DNA of 64,000 bases, from assembly GCF_001583435.1 (NCBI RefSeq), contig NZ_CP013251.1, forward strand, positions 249,501 through 313,500. The letters are read 5' to 3'. The translations under genes and the position numbers were made by a program. The notes beneath the pieces were generated by a model, which was not told the origin of the DNA, did not search any database, and saw nothing but the letters and a program-made list of their open reading frames with translations. Origin of the DNA: Endozoicomonas montiporae CL-33. Its GTDB lineage: Bacteria > Pseudomonadota > Gammaproteobacteria > Pseudomonadales > Endozoicomonadaceae. Shown here piece by piece: positions 36,539-46,405 of the stretch; the stretch's first letter is position 1; each line of letters begins with the position of its first letter.

Positions 36539-36698
36539 ATACCAATTCCCCTTTCTAAACATGAATTGCGCAGCCATTCAGAATCACGGGAGCTGCGTTG
36601 GAACTCCTCGCAATAGCTCGCTATTACTCGTCGTTCCGCCTTGTCCCGCGACCCCGAATGGCTTGCTCATGGTCATATTTAGAAAACGGAATTGGTAT
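36539..36698. repeat. MITE-like hairpin element, about 160 bp
   Basis: Ends are inverted: ATACCAATTCC-N2-TTTCTAAA at the left is repeated in complement at the right, with the next 30 bases (around GCCATTC) also largely complementary. The whole segment can fold into one long hairpin with a stem of roughly 50 bp. It carries no gene and sits between two genes of the metal-efflux operon. Confidence 0.75.
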
Positions 36699-36722
36699 AA
36701 GGCCCGGGCATTGGTTAAAGCA

Positions 36723-37730
36723 TTATGCTATCAGGGTGAATACCAGCCCTGCTGTTACCGCCATGGAGAAGATAACCGCCAGGAACGCTGCAATCATCTG
36801 GTTACGGAACAGTGACTTCAGCAGAATCACTTCGGTCAGGCTCGCGCCGGCACTACCAATAATCAGTGCCATCAGTGCGCCCATGCCCATACCTTTGGCA
36901 CCCAGTGCAGAAGCCAGAGGAATAACCGCTTCAGCACGAATATACAGTGGCACACCAATCACAGCAGCAAATGGAATAGCCAGCGGGTTTTCAGGTCCGG
37001 CGTACTGGGCAATAAAATCAGCCGGTACAAAACCGTAAGTAAACGAACCAATACCAATACCCACCATCAATGCCGGAAAGACTTTCTTGAACTGTCTCCA
37101 GGTTTCAGCCCAGATACGTGCCCAACGACCGTCTTTTTTGGCTGGTTTTGTGCCACAACCGGTGTTAGTGCTACAACCGGTGTTAGTGCCACAACCAGAG
37201 GTTTCTTTTTCGACAGGCTTACTGTCGCCACAGCCGGAGTCTTTTTGGCTACCACAACCCGAGGATGTTTTGCCGTGAACAACGTCTTCACTAACATAAC
37301 GCTCAAAGCCCAGCTTCTCCAGTACATAACCGCCAATCACAGACACGACAAGCGCAATCACAAAGTAAACGGCAGTGACTTTAAACCCGAATGTCGCCAG
37401 GAACAGACCAATGATGATCGGGTTCATCAGTGGTGACGTGAACAGGAAGGTAATGGTTGGTCCAAAACCGGCTCTGGCTTTTAACAGACCCGCCAGCATT
37501 GGAATGGTAGAACAGCTACAGAACGGTGTCAGAGCCCCCAGCAAACCGGCAGATATATAGCCTTTACCGCCTTTGGAACCGAGAATTTTCTGGATTCGCT
37601 CCGCTGGCATATAGTCGAGAATGACACCAATGATAAAGCTGATCACCAGAAACAACAGGGTCAACTCGACCGCAAGAAACAGGAACATATCAAAAGCCTG
37701 CCCGGCTTTTGCGAGTATCTCTGCGCTCAT
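36723..37730 (-). CDS. SO_0444-type Cu/Zn efflux permease
   Basis: 335-aa inner-membrane protein of the ArsP/DUF318 permease superfamily with two groups of four helices. The conserved TPFCSCSTIPMLAGLL is at about 68-83 and FTSPLMNPIIIGLF follows. The halves are joined by a hydrophilic loop (about 155-200) with five GCG/GCS cysteine motifs (Cys159, 167, 180, 186, 192), typical of the SO_0444 family and probably metal-binding. GGAG precedes the ATG. Upstream lie an intrinsic terminator, a short Cys-rich leader ORF and a palindromic promoter; ArsR and DUF411 genes follow. Confidence 0.85.
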   Translation of the reverse strand: MSAEILAKAGQAFDMFLFLAVELTLLFLVISFIIGVILDYMPAERIQKILGSKGGKGYISAGLLGALTPFCSCSTIPMLAGLLKARAGFGPTITFLFTSPLMNPIIIGLFLATFGFKVTAVYFVIALVVSVIGGYVLEKLGFERYVSEDVVHGKTSSGCGSQKDSGCGDSKPVEKETSGCGTNTGCSTNTGCGTKPAKKDGRWARIWAETWRQFKKVFPALMVGIGIGSFTYGFVPADFIAQYAGPENPLAIPFAAVIGVPLYIRAEAVIPLASALGAKGMGMGALMALIIGSAGASLTEVILLKSLFRNQMIAAFLAVIFSMAVTAGLVFTLIA

Positions 37731-37763
37731 TTAATACTCCTAGAAATATCGAAATAAAAACTC

Positions 37764-37838
37764 AAAAAAATCAGGAGTACACTTATCTGTCACCATTACT
37801 TCAACAGAACAGTGACAAGCGTAACCAGTGGACTCCTG
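37764..37838 (-). terminator. Attenuator-like terminator before the efflux permease
   Basis: On the minus strand CAGGAGT-C-CAC pairs with GTG-T-ACTCCTG, an inner stem pairs TGTCAC with GTGACA, and the hairpin runs into A then seven T residues. It lies between the leader peptide stop (14 bases upstream) and the permease start (34 bases beyond the T-tract), so read-through would set permease expression. Confidence 0.7.
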
Positions 37839-37851
37839 TTAATCCGCTCAC

Positions 37852-37899
37852 TCAGCAGCATGGTTCTTCACACTGCTGCCTTGGGAAACTCTGTTTCAT
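37852..37899 (-). CDS. Putative Cys-rich leader peptide of the metal-efflux operon
   Basis: 15 codons, MKQSFPRQQCEEPCC then TGA. A TTGACA/TAAAAT promoter ends seven bases before this ATG, so the transcript may begin at or next to it (leaderless). An ATG three codons earlier overlaps the -10 box and cannot be the start for that promoter. The C-terminal C-x3-CC resembles the LCEECC cluster of the operon's ArsR. A terminator hairpin follows, as in attenuation leaders. It is too short for statistical support and is a prediction. Confidence 0.45.
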   Translation of the reverse strand: MKQSFPRQQCEEPCC

Positions 37900-37906
37900 G
37901 CGGCGC

Positions 37907-37967
37907 ATTTTATCAACTGCCGAAACTTTGTCAACTATATTTCTAGAAAAATAGAAATGAAGTTGAC
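37907..37967 (-). promoter_or_regulatory. Metal-efflux promoter within a 38-bp palindromic operator
   Basis: On the minus strand -35 TTGACA (37929-37934) and -10 TAAAAT (37907-37912) are 16 bases apart. The palindrome at 37930-37967 is GTCAACT-N2-ATTTCTA-N6-TAGAAAT-N2-AGTTGAC, overlapping the -35. This is the expected position for ArsR repression. A related half motif (CTAGAAATATCGAAAT) lies at 37740-37755 near the permease start. Confidence 0.7.
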
Positions 37968-38142
37968 CGGAAATGATTTCCAGCCTCTGAAATCTGAAGC
38001 TCCAGCCTGCAGTTTCACTTTGATGAACTTGTAAATATTTTTTGCAGCCCGAAAAAACAGAAGGAATGTCTTATCTATAAATAAACTTGCATACGAACAA
38101 AATCTGCACCTCATGAAGCCAGTGCCTGTGCCAAAATTAGAA

Positions 38143-39251
38143 ACTCATGTTACGCACCCCTTCATCGACTGAAGTTTCTGGAACGATGATTTCAATGCAG
38201 TGAGATAAAGCTTTGCCCGCAACTCAAAATGGTTTAAATCAAGCTTATTAGCCAGCACCTCGAGACGAAATGCCGAATATATCGACATAAACAGATGATT
38301 ACTCTGCGTCAAAACTGTATAAGTCGGTGACTTGGCCATTGACGCATTAGATTTGAGTGTTTTATGGAAGACTTCAACTTTCCACCGTTTTTTGTAGATC
38401 GCCTTCAAAGCCTCTGCGTCACACTCAAGATCACTGCATATCAGATAGAGAATGCCCTTACTGCCATCTTTGTTTGTAAAGACCTGCCGGAACAGCAGAA
38501 CGGGGAAGTCCACGCCTGCAATCCAGCCTTTGATAGGCTTTTCTTCTGAGAAATCAATGGAATCTATGCGCTGTGAGCGCCCCCGACTTTTATCTTCCTC
38601 ACTCAGCGAAACCTTCCGGTTTGACTTGCTGGCCATGACAAAATGCTTATCGCATTCGTGTCGTATATACAGCATGTTGTCGTTAGAACAGAACCAGCTA
38701 TCTGCCAGCACGTAACGAAATTTGAGCTGATTATCACAGCAAACTTTCAGCATCTCCCGAAAGTCTTCGTTCTTGGTGGTTTCAGCCTTGCGTTTAACTT
38801 TTTTAGTTTTTACGTCGGAGTATTGAATAGGCTTTTCGATAAGCTTGTAGGCCACGGGAATAGAGATATCACCGACATGGTAAACAAAGTTGAGAAGGTT
38901 GATACCTTTTACCGAACGACCAAAGGTGTGATCAAAGTGCCATGCAATCAGGTCGTTCTCATCAGTGTAGAGTTTCTCCTGAATAGTGTCGTCGGCAATA
39001 AGTACTCCATCATCGCGCTCTTCCTGACGCACAACGGCTTTAACATGGTGCCAAAGAGTCTTACTGTCGAAGTGATTACGGGACAGAAGGCGTGTTACCT
39101 GATCATGGCTGTATGCGCCGTCCAGCAAAGATGACAGCTGTGTAGCTGTCGTTTTGCCGAATGAGGACAGCAGGTAATCGCTATACAGCTCAAACAGCTC
39201 TGTGTTCATGCTCTAAAGCATGGCAGATTTTTCTGGGTGCGTAACATGAGT
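38143..39251 (-). mobile_element. IS4-like insertion sequence, complete
   Basis: 1109 bp. Inverted ends ACTCATGTTACGCACCC match exactly; TAGAA is duplicated at 38138-38142 and 39252-39256 as a 5-bp target copy. One intact transposase gene fills it. The family within the IS4/IS701 superfamily is uncertain. Confidence 0.85.
38145..39209 (-). CDS. DDE transposase (IS4/IS701 superfamily)
   Basis: 354 aa. Catalytic residues appear in VLIADDTIQEKLYTDENDLIAWHFDH (first Asp), FRYVLADSWFCSNDNMLYI (second Asp) and the C-terminal YKKRWKVEVFHKTLKSN (Glu). The run FGRSVKGINLLNFVY after the first Asp is a recognisable subfamily feature. The stop codon lies within the left inverted repeat, so the gene spans nearly the whole element. 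Intact, so possibly active. Confidence 0.88.
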   Translation of the reverse strand: MNTELFELYSDYLLSSFGKTTATQLSSLLDGAYSHDQVTRLLSRNHFDSKTLWHHVKAVVRQEERDDGVLIADDTIQEKLYTDENDLIAWHFDHTFGRSVKGINLLNFVYHVGDISIPVAYKLIEKPIQYSDVKTKKVKRKAETTKNEDFREMLKVCCDNQLKFRYVLADSWFCSNDNMLYIRHECDKHFVMASKSNRKVSLSEEDKSRGRSQRIDSIDFSEEKPIKGWIAGVDFPVLLFRQVFTNKDGSKGILYLICSDLECDAEALKAIYKKRWKVEVFHKTLKSNASMAKSPTYTVLTQSNHLFMSIYSAFRLEVLANKLDLNHFELRAKLYLTALKSSFQKLQSMKGCVT

Positions 39252-39387
39252 TAGAAAAATAAATGCCTGAAACAGACTAACTTTTTATACGACTATGTAT
39301 TTTTATATAGCCTCAGTCTCAGGCGAACCGCTCGCTATGACATATCAAATTACATCTATACTTGCTCGGGTTTCTACCGAGGAGTAA

Positions 39388-40500
<1,113 letters not shown>

Positions 40501-40513
40501 CAGGAGTCGCTCA

Positions 40514-41347
40514 ATGGAACAGCTATCCGTTACCAAAGCCTTTGAAGGCGAACTGCATCGTTATAAGCATTCATCATCATCAACGTCAACAGATATGGTG
40601 TTTGCTGTTTACCTGCCTCCACAAGCAAAGAACCACTCCGTTCCAGTTCTATATTGGTTGTCAGGACTCACCTGTACGGATGAAAACTTTACCCAGAAAG
40701 CCAGTGCTTTTCGCATGGCGGCAAAGCTGGGTCTGGCTATTGTCTGTCCGGATACCAGCCCTCGCGGTCTGGAACTTCCGGGCGAACACGACAGCTACGA
40801 CTTTGGCTCCGGTGCCGGTTTTTATGTGGATGCCACACAACCACCCTGGTCCGGCCATTACCGGATGTACAGCTATGTCGCTGATGAGCTGCCTGAACTG
40901 ATTGAAAAGACTTTCCCGGTCTCGGACAAAAAAGCCATCAGCGGGCACTCAATGGGTGGGCACGGTGCACTGGTGATTTACCTTCGTAACCCGGGTGCCT
41001 ACACCTCCGTGTCAGCATTCTCGCCTATTGTTCACCCCTCAAAAGTGCCTTGGGGGCAGAAAGCTTTTCAGAATTATCTGGGGGCAGATAAAGATCTGTG
41101 GGCAACCTACGATGCCACTTTGCTGATACAGGAAAACGGTGCGAATACACCTATTCTTATTGATCAGGGCGACAGCGATTCATTTCTTGAAGAGCAGTTG
41201 CAACCCAACCATTTTGAGGCTGCCTGTGCCAGAGCCAATGTGCCGCTAACACTCAATTTGCGGGCAGGCTATGACCACAGTTACTACTTTATATCCAGCT
41301 TTATCGACAACCACCTTGAGTTTCATGCCCGAAAACTCATGGGTTGA
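40514..41347 (+). CDS. fghA: S-formylglutathione hydrolase
   Basis: 277-aa α/β-hydrolase (esterase D family) that splits S-formylglutathione to formate and glutathione. Nucleophile elbow GHSMGGHGA, acid within LIDQGDSDSFLEEQL and the His in AGYDHSYYFIS complete the triad. Other family runs: LYWLSGLTCTDENFTQKA and PDTSPRGLELPGEHDSYDFGSGAGFYVDAT. The GAG-type ribosome site lies in the short gap after frmA, so the two are co-transcribed. Confidence 0.96.
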   Translation: MEQLSVTKAFEGELHRYKHSSSSTSTDMVFAVYLPPQAKNHSVPVLYWLSGLTCTDENFTQKASAFRMAAKLGLAIVCPDTSPRGLELPGEHDSYDFGSGAGFYVDATQPPWSGHYRMYSYVADELPELIEKTFPVSDKKAISGHSMGGHGALVIYLRNPGAYTSVSAFSPIVHPSKVPWGQKAFQNYLGADKDLWATYDATLLIQENGANTPILIDQGDSDSFLEEQLQPNHFEAACARANVPLTLNLRAGYDHSYYFISSFIDNHLEFHARKLMG

Positions 41348-41421
41348 AGACTTCCTGTTTTATCACGATTTAAGTTGGTCAGCCTTTGTTTCTGGCCAAC
41401 TGAACACAGAGGAAACACGCT

Positions 41422-42438
41422 ATGAGAGCCGCCGTTGCGCATAATTTTAAAGAACCGTTAAAAATTGAAGATGTACCTGTACCTAAAGTCGGTCCCAATG
41501 ATGTGCTGGTGAATATCAAAGCATCAGGTGTTTGTCATACCGACCTGCATGCCTGTCACGGTGACTGGCCGGTAAAGCCGACAATGCCTCTGATTCCCGG
41601 GCATGAAGGGGTTGGCGTTGTGACCGAGGTAGGAGAGCAGGTAACTCATCTGACCAAAGGCAGCCGGGTGGGCATTCCATTCCTTTACTCCGCCTGCGGT
41701 TTTTGTGACTACTGCCTTGAAGGAAGGGAAATACTTTGCCCTGATGTCGTCTATGCCGGCTACATGGTGAATGGTGGCTATTCTGATTACTGCCTTGCCG
41801 ATGCCCGTTATGTGGTTGAAATACCGGAAGGACTGTCCTTCATTGATGCCGCCCCACTGTTCTGTGCCGGAGTAACGTCCTACAAGGCATTAAAAGTCAG
41901 CAACACCAAACCCGGCGACTGGGTATCCATTGTTGGTGTCGGCGGTCTGGGCCATCTGGCGATTCAGTATGCTAAAGCGATGGGGCTGAATGTTGTAGCG
42001 GTCGATACCGGCCCTGACAAACAGAAACTGTCGCTCGATCTCGGGGCTGATTATTTTGTTGATTTTATGAAGGAGAAGCCGGAAGAGAAGATTCAAACGC
42101 TTCTGGATACCGGTGTGCACGCCGCCATTGTAACGGCTGTATCAAAAGCAGGTTTTGACAGTGCCTACGCATCCACCCGAAGGGGCGGAACAATGGTATT
42201 GGTCGGACTGCCACCCGATGAACTGCCTATTCCTATCTTTGATACCGTACTGAACGGCGTCACCATTGTTGGTTCTATTGTCGGAACCCGCAAAGATCTG
42301 GCGGAATGCCTTGAGTTTGGTGCTCAGGGTAAAGTCAAAACCACCATCGAGGTGAGAAAGCTGGAAGAGATTAACCAAATTTTCGATCAGATGGAAAAGA
42401 ACGAAATTACGGGTCGTATTGTCATGGATATGACGTAA
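41422..42438 (+). CDS. adhP: Zinc-dependent alcohol dehydrogenase (AdhP-like)
   Basis: 338 aa. Catalytic zinc: [23 protein letters not shown] and the Cys in PLFCAGVT. Structural zinc: [15 protein letters not shown]. Cofactor fold: [18 protein letters not shown]. This is the bacterial propanol-preferring ADH (AdhP/AdhA) group, interconverting primary alcohols and aldehydes with NAD. The gap of 74 bp after fghA and GAGGAA before the ATG suggest the same transcript, linking it with aldehyde/alcohol detoxification. A strong bidirectional terminator follows. Confidence 0.93.
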   Translation: MRAAVAHNFKEPLKIEDVPVPKVGPNDVLVNIKASGVCHTDLHACHGDWPVKPTMPLIPGHEGVGVVTEVGEQVTHLTKGSRVGIPFLYSACGFCDYCLEGREILCPDVVYAGYMVNGGYSDYCLADARYVVEIPEGLSFIDAAPLFCAGVTSYKALKVSNTKPGDWVSIVGVGGLGHLAIQYAKAMGLNVVAVDTGPDKQKLSLDLGADYFVDFMKEKPEEKIQTLLDTGVHAAIVTAVSKAGFDSAYASTRRGGTMVLVGLPPDELPIPIFDTVLNGVTIVGSIVGTRKDLAECLEFGAQGKVKTTIEVRKLEEINQIFDQMEKNEITGRIVMDMT

Positions 42439-42464
42439 TTGTCGTTTAAATAACTAGAATTAAT

Positions 42465-42500
42465 ACAAAAAGGGAGAGCCTGAACTCTCCCTTTCTATTT
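42465..42500. terminator. Bidirectional terminator between adhP and the secreted protein gene
   Basis: AAAGGGAGAG and CTCTCCCTTT pair around a 6-nt loop, with A-rich and T-rich flanks on either side, between convergent genes. Confidence 0.85.
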
Positions 42501-42514
42501 GCGAGTGTGCTGAT

Positions 42515-45500
42515 TTAACGGCTGGACAGATCCAGACGAGTTGGCATACAACCTGTTGCGCTTTCTACAACACAGTCAGCTTCGTCAAACACGCGCTCCA
42601 GATCCATACGGAAGTTATCCATATACACCTCGGCAGTACCTTTGCTGCCCGGAGTCCGGCGCATACGGAAGGTCAGGGTCAGGTAGTCGTAATCCGGACG
42701 CTTACGCAGGGTAAAGGTATATTCGCCATTGTGACCCGGCAGGATATCACCAATATCACGACGTTCTACCATGCGCTCGCCGTTACGGTTGAACGCTTCA
42801 GCCACTACTTCAAACTTGAAGTCTTCACCAACAGTGTTGGCATCAAAGCGGAACAGGTAACGGGTACCCAGTGGATCTTCCGAGATATTGATATCACGCT
42901 TAACATTCTGCCAGCCCTGCTGACCACCACGACGGGAGAACTTCAGTACGCGGTCACCAGCAGTCGCCATCTCTCTGTTGCGCTCGACTTTGGCACCACC
43001 GCGAACCGTCCAGTGATCGGTACCTTGAGAGAAGTCACCATTGTCCAGACCAGCATCAGCACCACGGCGCATCACAGCAATGTTTTCAAACGCAAACTGG
43101 TCGTTATCACCTTCTGCAACATACTCAATGTGCAGATAGTTCGCACCACGAGGCTTATGGGTTTTGATCATAAACGACTGTTGCTGGTTTTCAGCAGACA
43201 ACTTGTCACTGATTTCAGTTTCACCAACAACATTGGCCAGGTCGCCATCGGTTGACCAGCGCAGACGCAGGTAGCCTTCACCCTTGTCGGCATTCAGGGT
43301 TTGACCCATCGCACGCACAACAAAACGGGTGTCGTCCAAATCCATGGCCAGTTCCAGAGGCTGACTGATAGCGGTTTCGCCATTTGCTGTCAGAGCCACC
43401 GCTTTGGAGCCAATACCATCAATGATTTCGGCCTTGCCATTACCCAGTACCGTCCAGTTATCCAGCTCACGGGCAAAATGCGGGTTGGTGAAGCGCATGG
43501 GCTGACCATCCAGTTGTGCCACCAGATCTTCCAGCTCGATCCAGTCACCTTCCGGATCAATCACTTCGTAGTCTGCGTGAGTCTGAGGCAGAGTGTAGGG
43601 GGCCATCTGGAAACCATACTCGGTACGGGTACCGTCAGCATCCACACCCACTACACGACGAGGTGTCATGTTGGAATAAATTAGCTGACCTTCTTCTTCT
43701 TTCACGTAAGGACGGTAGAAGTCACCACGGAATTTCTCAACGGTGCCCGGCTTGATGGTTTCAACCAGACCAATACCGCCAAACCAGAAGTCGGCAATAC
43801 CAATACCGTCAGCACCGTATTCAGGGAAGTCCATAGACCAGCGGGTCAGCATGTTAATCGGCTCGCCACCCGCAGAGTTATGCATTTCCTGACGGCGACC
43901 ATCACGGTACGCCATGTAGCCGCCTACGCTGGAAGCAGAGAAACCGTGCTGACCAAAGCCCAGTACTGCCGGGAAGTGCAGGAACTGGTTAGGACGATCG
44001 GAAGGACCGTCGTTGTAGTAACCACAGGCAGGCAGCTTGCGCTTGTTGCCGCCACGACAGTTCGGGTGGCTACCGGCAGAGAAACCACCAAAGTATGGCG
44101 CGCCCATTTCATCAGTGGCCGCCATGGTGGTCGCGTAATAGTTGTGGTTCTGTTCCAGCCAGCCTTCACCGTCAAAGTGGTGGTTCAGAATCAGGGTGGC
44201 ACCGTTGACAATAAACGCTGCATGAGACGCCATAATGGTCGGCTCGCCTTTCAGCCAGTCGTCGGTACGGAAACTGTCGCGGTGATAAGAGTAAGCTTCA
44301 TAGTCTGTAGAGACATAAGGGTCCTGAGCAGCACCGATATCACCGAAAATCCAGGTTTCGTTCGCCATCAGGTTGTTGATATCCAGAGGACCATGGTCGT
44401 CCAGTGTCCAGGTAATACGCTGTTCGGCACGAATGGTATCACTGGAACGTTTTACCAGCTGACGCAGGTATTCGGCATAAACCTTGAACTTCTCGTTGTC
44501 AGGGTACAGCTCGGCAGCTTTATAAGCCGCTGGCAGGTACTTCATGCTGACATAGACCTGCGGCTGTGAACTCAGGTAGCCACGTCCGTTAACCCCCGGA
44601 TTAGGCAAACCGTCCCGGTTGTAAACCCGAACGAAATGACCGTCAACTGTACGAACACCGCCGTACAAATGTTCAGACAGGCCAGCGTGGGTTTCGATGA
44701 TACGTTCCAGCAGGATTTCGATATCCGGATCGTTCTTCACCTGATCAATAGCCATCAGCAGGTACATGGTCCAGCCTACGTTATCGGCAATCGGTGTACC
44801 GTTGGCGCTTTCACGCAGCAGCATGCGGGTGATCTGGCCAGAGTGTCCACCAGCCAGTGTGTTGGTGCCTTCAATGTCGCCATCGACGATCAGACTCTTG
44901 ATCGCTTTCAGGTATTCGTCCAGCTCGTCGTGCAGCCACTCTTCATAGCTCAGACGACTGTCACTGTTATCGAACATCACCTGAACCTGTTCCTGAGCCA
45001 GCAGCATACGACCATCAGCCGTCGCAGCAATATCCTGCAGTTCGGTGCTTACTTTTTCGGTATAAACAGACAGTTCAACGTTCTTGCCCTGGCGCAGCTC
45101 ATCCAGCGCAACGGTCAGAATACGAGCGTTTTCACCATCATTCTGCAGCAGGTACAGACCACTGTTGTCTTCACCGCCGTAGACACGACCCATGGTGGCA
45201 GACTGCAGGTTCTCAGCCTTGGCAATCTGTTTCAGACTGCGCCCTTCAAGACGATACAACCCATCTTCAGTAGTGGCGTACAGCTGACCTTCGGCCAGAT
45301 CCATGGTCATGCCGGTAACCGGTGTATTGGATGAAATCTGTCTTTTACGACCTTTAGCTCCCCCGTCATAAACCGTGTTACGACCGGCTTCATAAACGTA
45401 GATGCCTTTCTCACTCCCCACAAACAGCTGGTCTTTGAAGTAGGTCATACCAATACCGGCTTCACCGTCAGACAGGCTGACACGGTCAAACACGGTTAAC

Positions 45501-45970
45501 TCTTTGGTATTAGTGTTAAATGCCATTACAGCGTCGTCTGCTTTGCCTTTGCCGCAAACCGCAAAAAACAGGAAACGACCGGACGGAGTAAAGGTCATGC
45601 CACAAATGCCTTTATCCAGATCCGCTTCCGGCAGGGCTTTCAGAAGATCATCGTGACTGATGGAAGACTTCAGCTGCTCGGCAATGTTGCGAATTTCAAT
45701 GGTGTTGTTCGCTTCATCCGCCACCGCGTACAGTCCGGACACCTGCGCCGCAGCAACAGCGCCAGCCTTGTCGCCGTCGTAATTCCAGCTGGTCAGCATA
45801 ATGCTGCCATCCAGTTGCTGATCTGCTGGTGCGTCAGTGTTGGCTGAAACCAGACCACTGGTGGTCAACATGATACCCATACCAACGGGCAGACAGGCTT
45901 TCAGTGCGCGGGAAAGGGGATTGCGCGCAAATTTCAAAGGCATAGCTTGCTTCATAAAACGGCGATTCAC
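42515..45970 (-). CDS. Large secreted multidomain protein, probable carbohydrate-active
   Basis: 1151 aa. Signal peptide with cleavage after TSGLVSA. Residues about 50-330 are β-propeller-like (repeats such as SGLYAVADEANNTIEIRN, GICGMTFTPSGRFLFFAV, VTGMTMDLAEGQLYATTEDGLYRL). About 340-780 is α-helical with aromatic acidic clefts (YLSSQPQVYVSMKYLPAAYKAAELY, LEQNHNYYATTMAATDEMGAPYFGGFSAGSHPNC), recalling (α/α)6 enzymes. The C-terminus has two CBM4/9-like β-sandwich modules beginning NPHFARELDNWTV and NGDFSQGTDHWTV. No glycosidase family can be assigned. Stacked palindromes lie upstream. Secretion and sugar binding are inference. Confidence 0.6.
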   Translation of the reverse strand: MNRRFMKQAMPLKFARNPLSRALKACLPVGMGIMLTTSGLVSANTDAPADQQLDGSIMLTSWNYDGDKAGAVAAAQVSGLYAVADEANNTIEIRNIAEQLKSSISHDDLLKALPEADLDKGICGMTFTPSGRFLFFAVCGKGKADDAVMAFNTNTKELTVFDRVSLSDGEAGIGMTYFKDQLFVGSEKGIYVYEAGRNTVYDGGAKGRKRQISSNTPVTGMTMDLAEGQLYATTEDGLYRLEGRSLKQIAKAENLQSATMGRVYGGEDNSGLYLLQNDGENARILTVALDELRQGKNVELSVYTEKVSTELQDIAATADGRMLLAQEQVQVMFDNSDSRLSYEEWLHDELDEYLKAIKSLIVDGDIEGTNTLAGGHSGQITRMLLRESANGTPIADNVGWTMYLLMAIDQVKNDPDIEILLERIIETHAGLSEHLYGGVRTVDGHFVRVYNRDGLPNPGVNGRGYLSSQPQVYVSMKYLPAAYKAAELYPDNEKFKVYAEYLRQLVKRSSDTIRAEQRITWTLDDHGPLDINNLMANETWIFGDIGAAQDPYVSTDYEAYSYHRDSFRTDDWLKGEPTIMASHAAFIVNGATLILNHHFDGEGWLEQNHNYYATTMAATDEMGAPYFGGFSAGSHPNCRGGNKRKLPACGYYNDGPSDRPNQFLHFPAVLGFGQHGFSASSVGGYMAYRDGRRQEMHNSAGGEPINMLTRWSMDFPEYGADGIGIADFWFGGIGLVETIKPGTVEKFRGDFYRPYVKEEEGQLIYSNMTPRRVVGVDADGTRTEYGFQMAPYTLPQTHADYEVIDPEGDWIELEDLVAQLDGQPMRFTNPHFARELDNWTVLGNGKAEIIDGIGSKAVALTANGETAISQPLELAMDLDDTRFVVRAMGQTLNADKGEGYLRLRWSTDGDLANVVGETEISDKLSAENQQQSFMIKTHKPRGANYLHIEYVAEGDNDQFAFENIAVMRRGADAGLDNGDFSQGTDHWTVRGGAKVERNREMATAGDRVLKFSRRGGQQGWQNVKRDINISEDPLGTRYLFRFDANTVGEDFKFEVVAEAFNRNGERMVERRDIGDILPGHNGEYTFTLRKRPDYDYLTLTFRMRRTPGSKGTAEVYMDNFRMDLERVFDEADCVVESATGCMPTRLDLSSR

Positions 45971-45993
45971 TTGAGGGAGCGATGGTCAGTCAC

Positions 45994-46145
45994 AGTTATG
46001 TCACGTAATCCGTTTTTCGAAAAAAACGCTTACCTGACATAACTTTCTCTACAGTACAAATTGTGCACTGTAGAATGTAAGAATATTGCGAGTTATACCT
46101 TGATACTGATCAATCGTGTGAAATTATGAAATTTACAAATTGTAA
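45994..46145. promoter_or_regulatory. Stacked palindromes upstream of the large secreted protein gene
   Basis: Three symmetrical sites: a 51-nt near-perfect hairpin at 45994-46044 with arms AGTTATGTCA/TGACATAACT and an inner CGTTTTT/AAAAACG stem; CTACAGT..ACTGTAG at 46049-46073 around ACAAATTGT; and TTACAAATTGTAA at 46133-46145. The shared ACAAATTGT core suggests one regulator binding twice. From 46146 to the IS edge at 46405 I see no gene or clear element. Confidence 0.6.
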
Positions 46146-46405
46146 GGAAGGGTATTTAAAATCGTTTGCTTTATCCCGTCGCATTCAGCCCCATGACTCT
46201 GCTGCATCATGAACATCGCGATGATTGCTGCAATTCAGCCAATTACATTCAGTTTAATCTTCTGACAATCATTTGACCGACACTGATCAAATCACCAAGT
46301 TTTAACGGGTTTCGTTACAATACTGAGTGGCATAAAACTATTGATGGTTTCAGCCCCGTCAAGGGCTGTCAAAATAGCAGGAAATAGTTTTTACAAACCC
46401 CGAAG

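Noticed and set aside
44636..45334. 232-codon ORF opposite the large secreted protein
   Set aside because: Antisense shadow of a continuous 1151-codon gene with signal peptide and modular structure.
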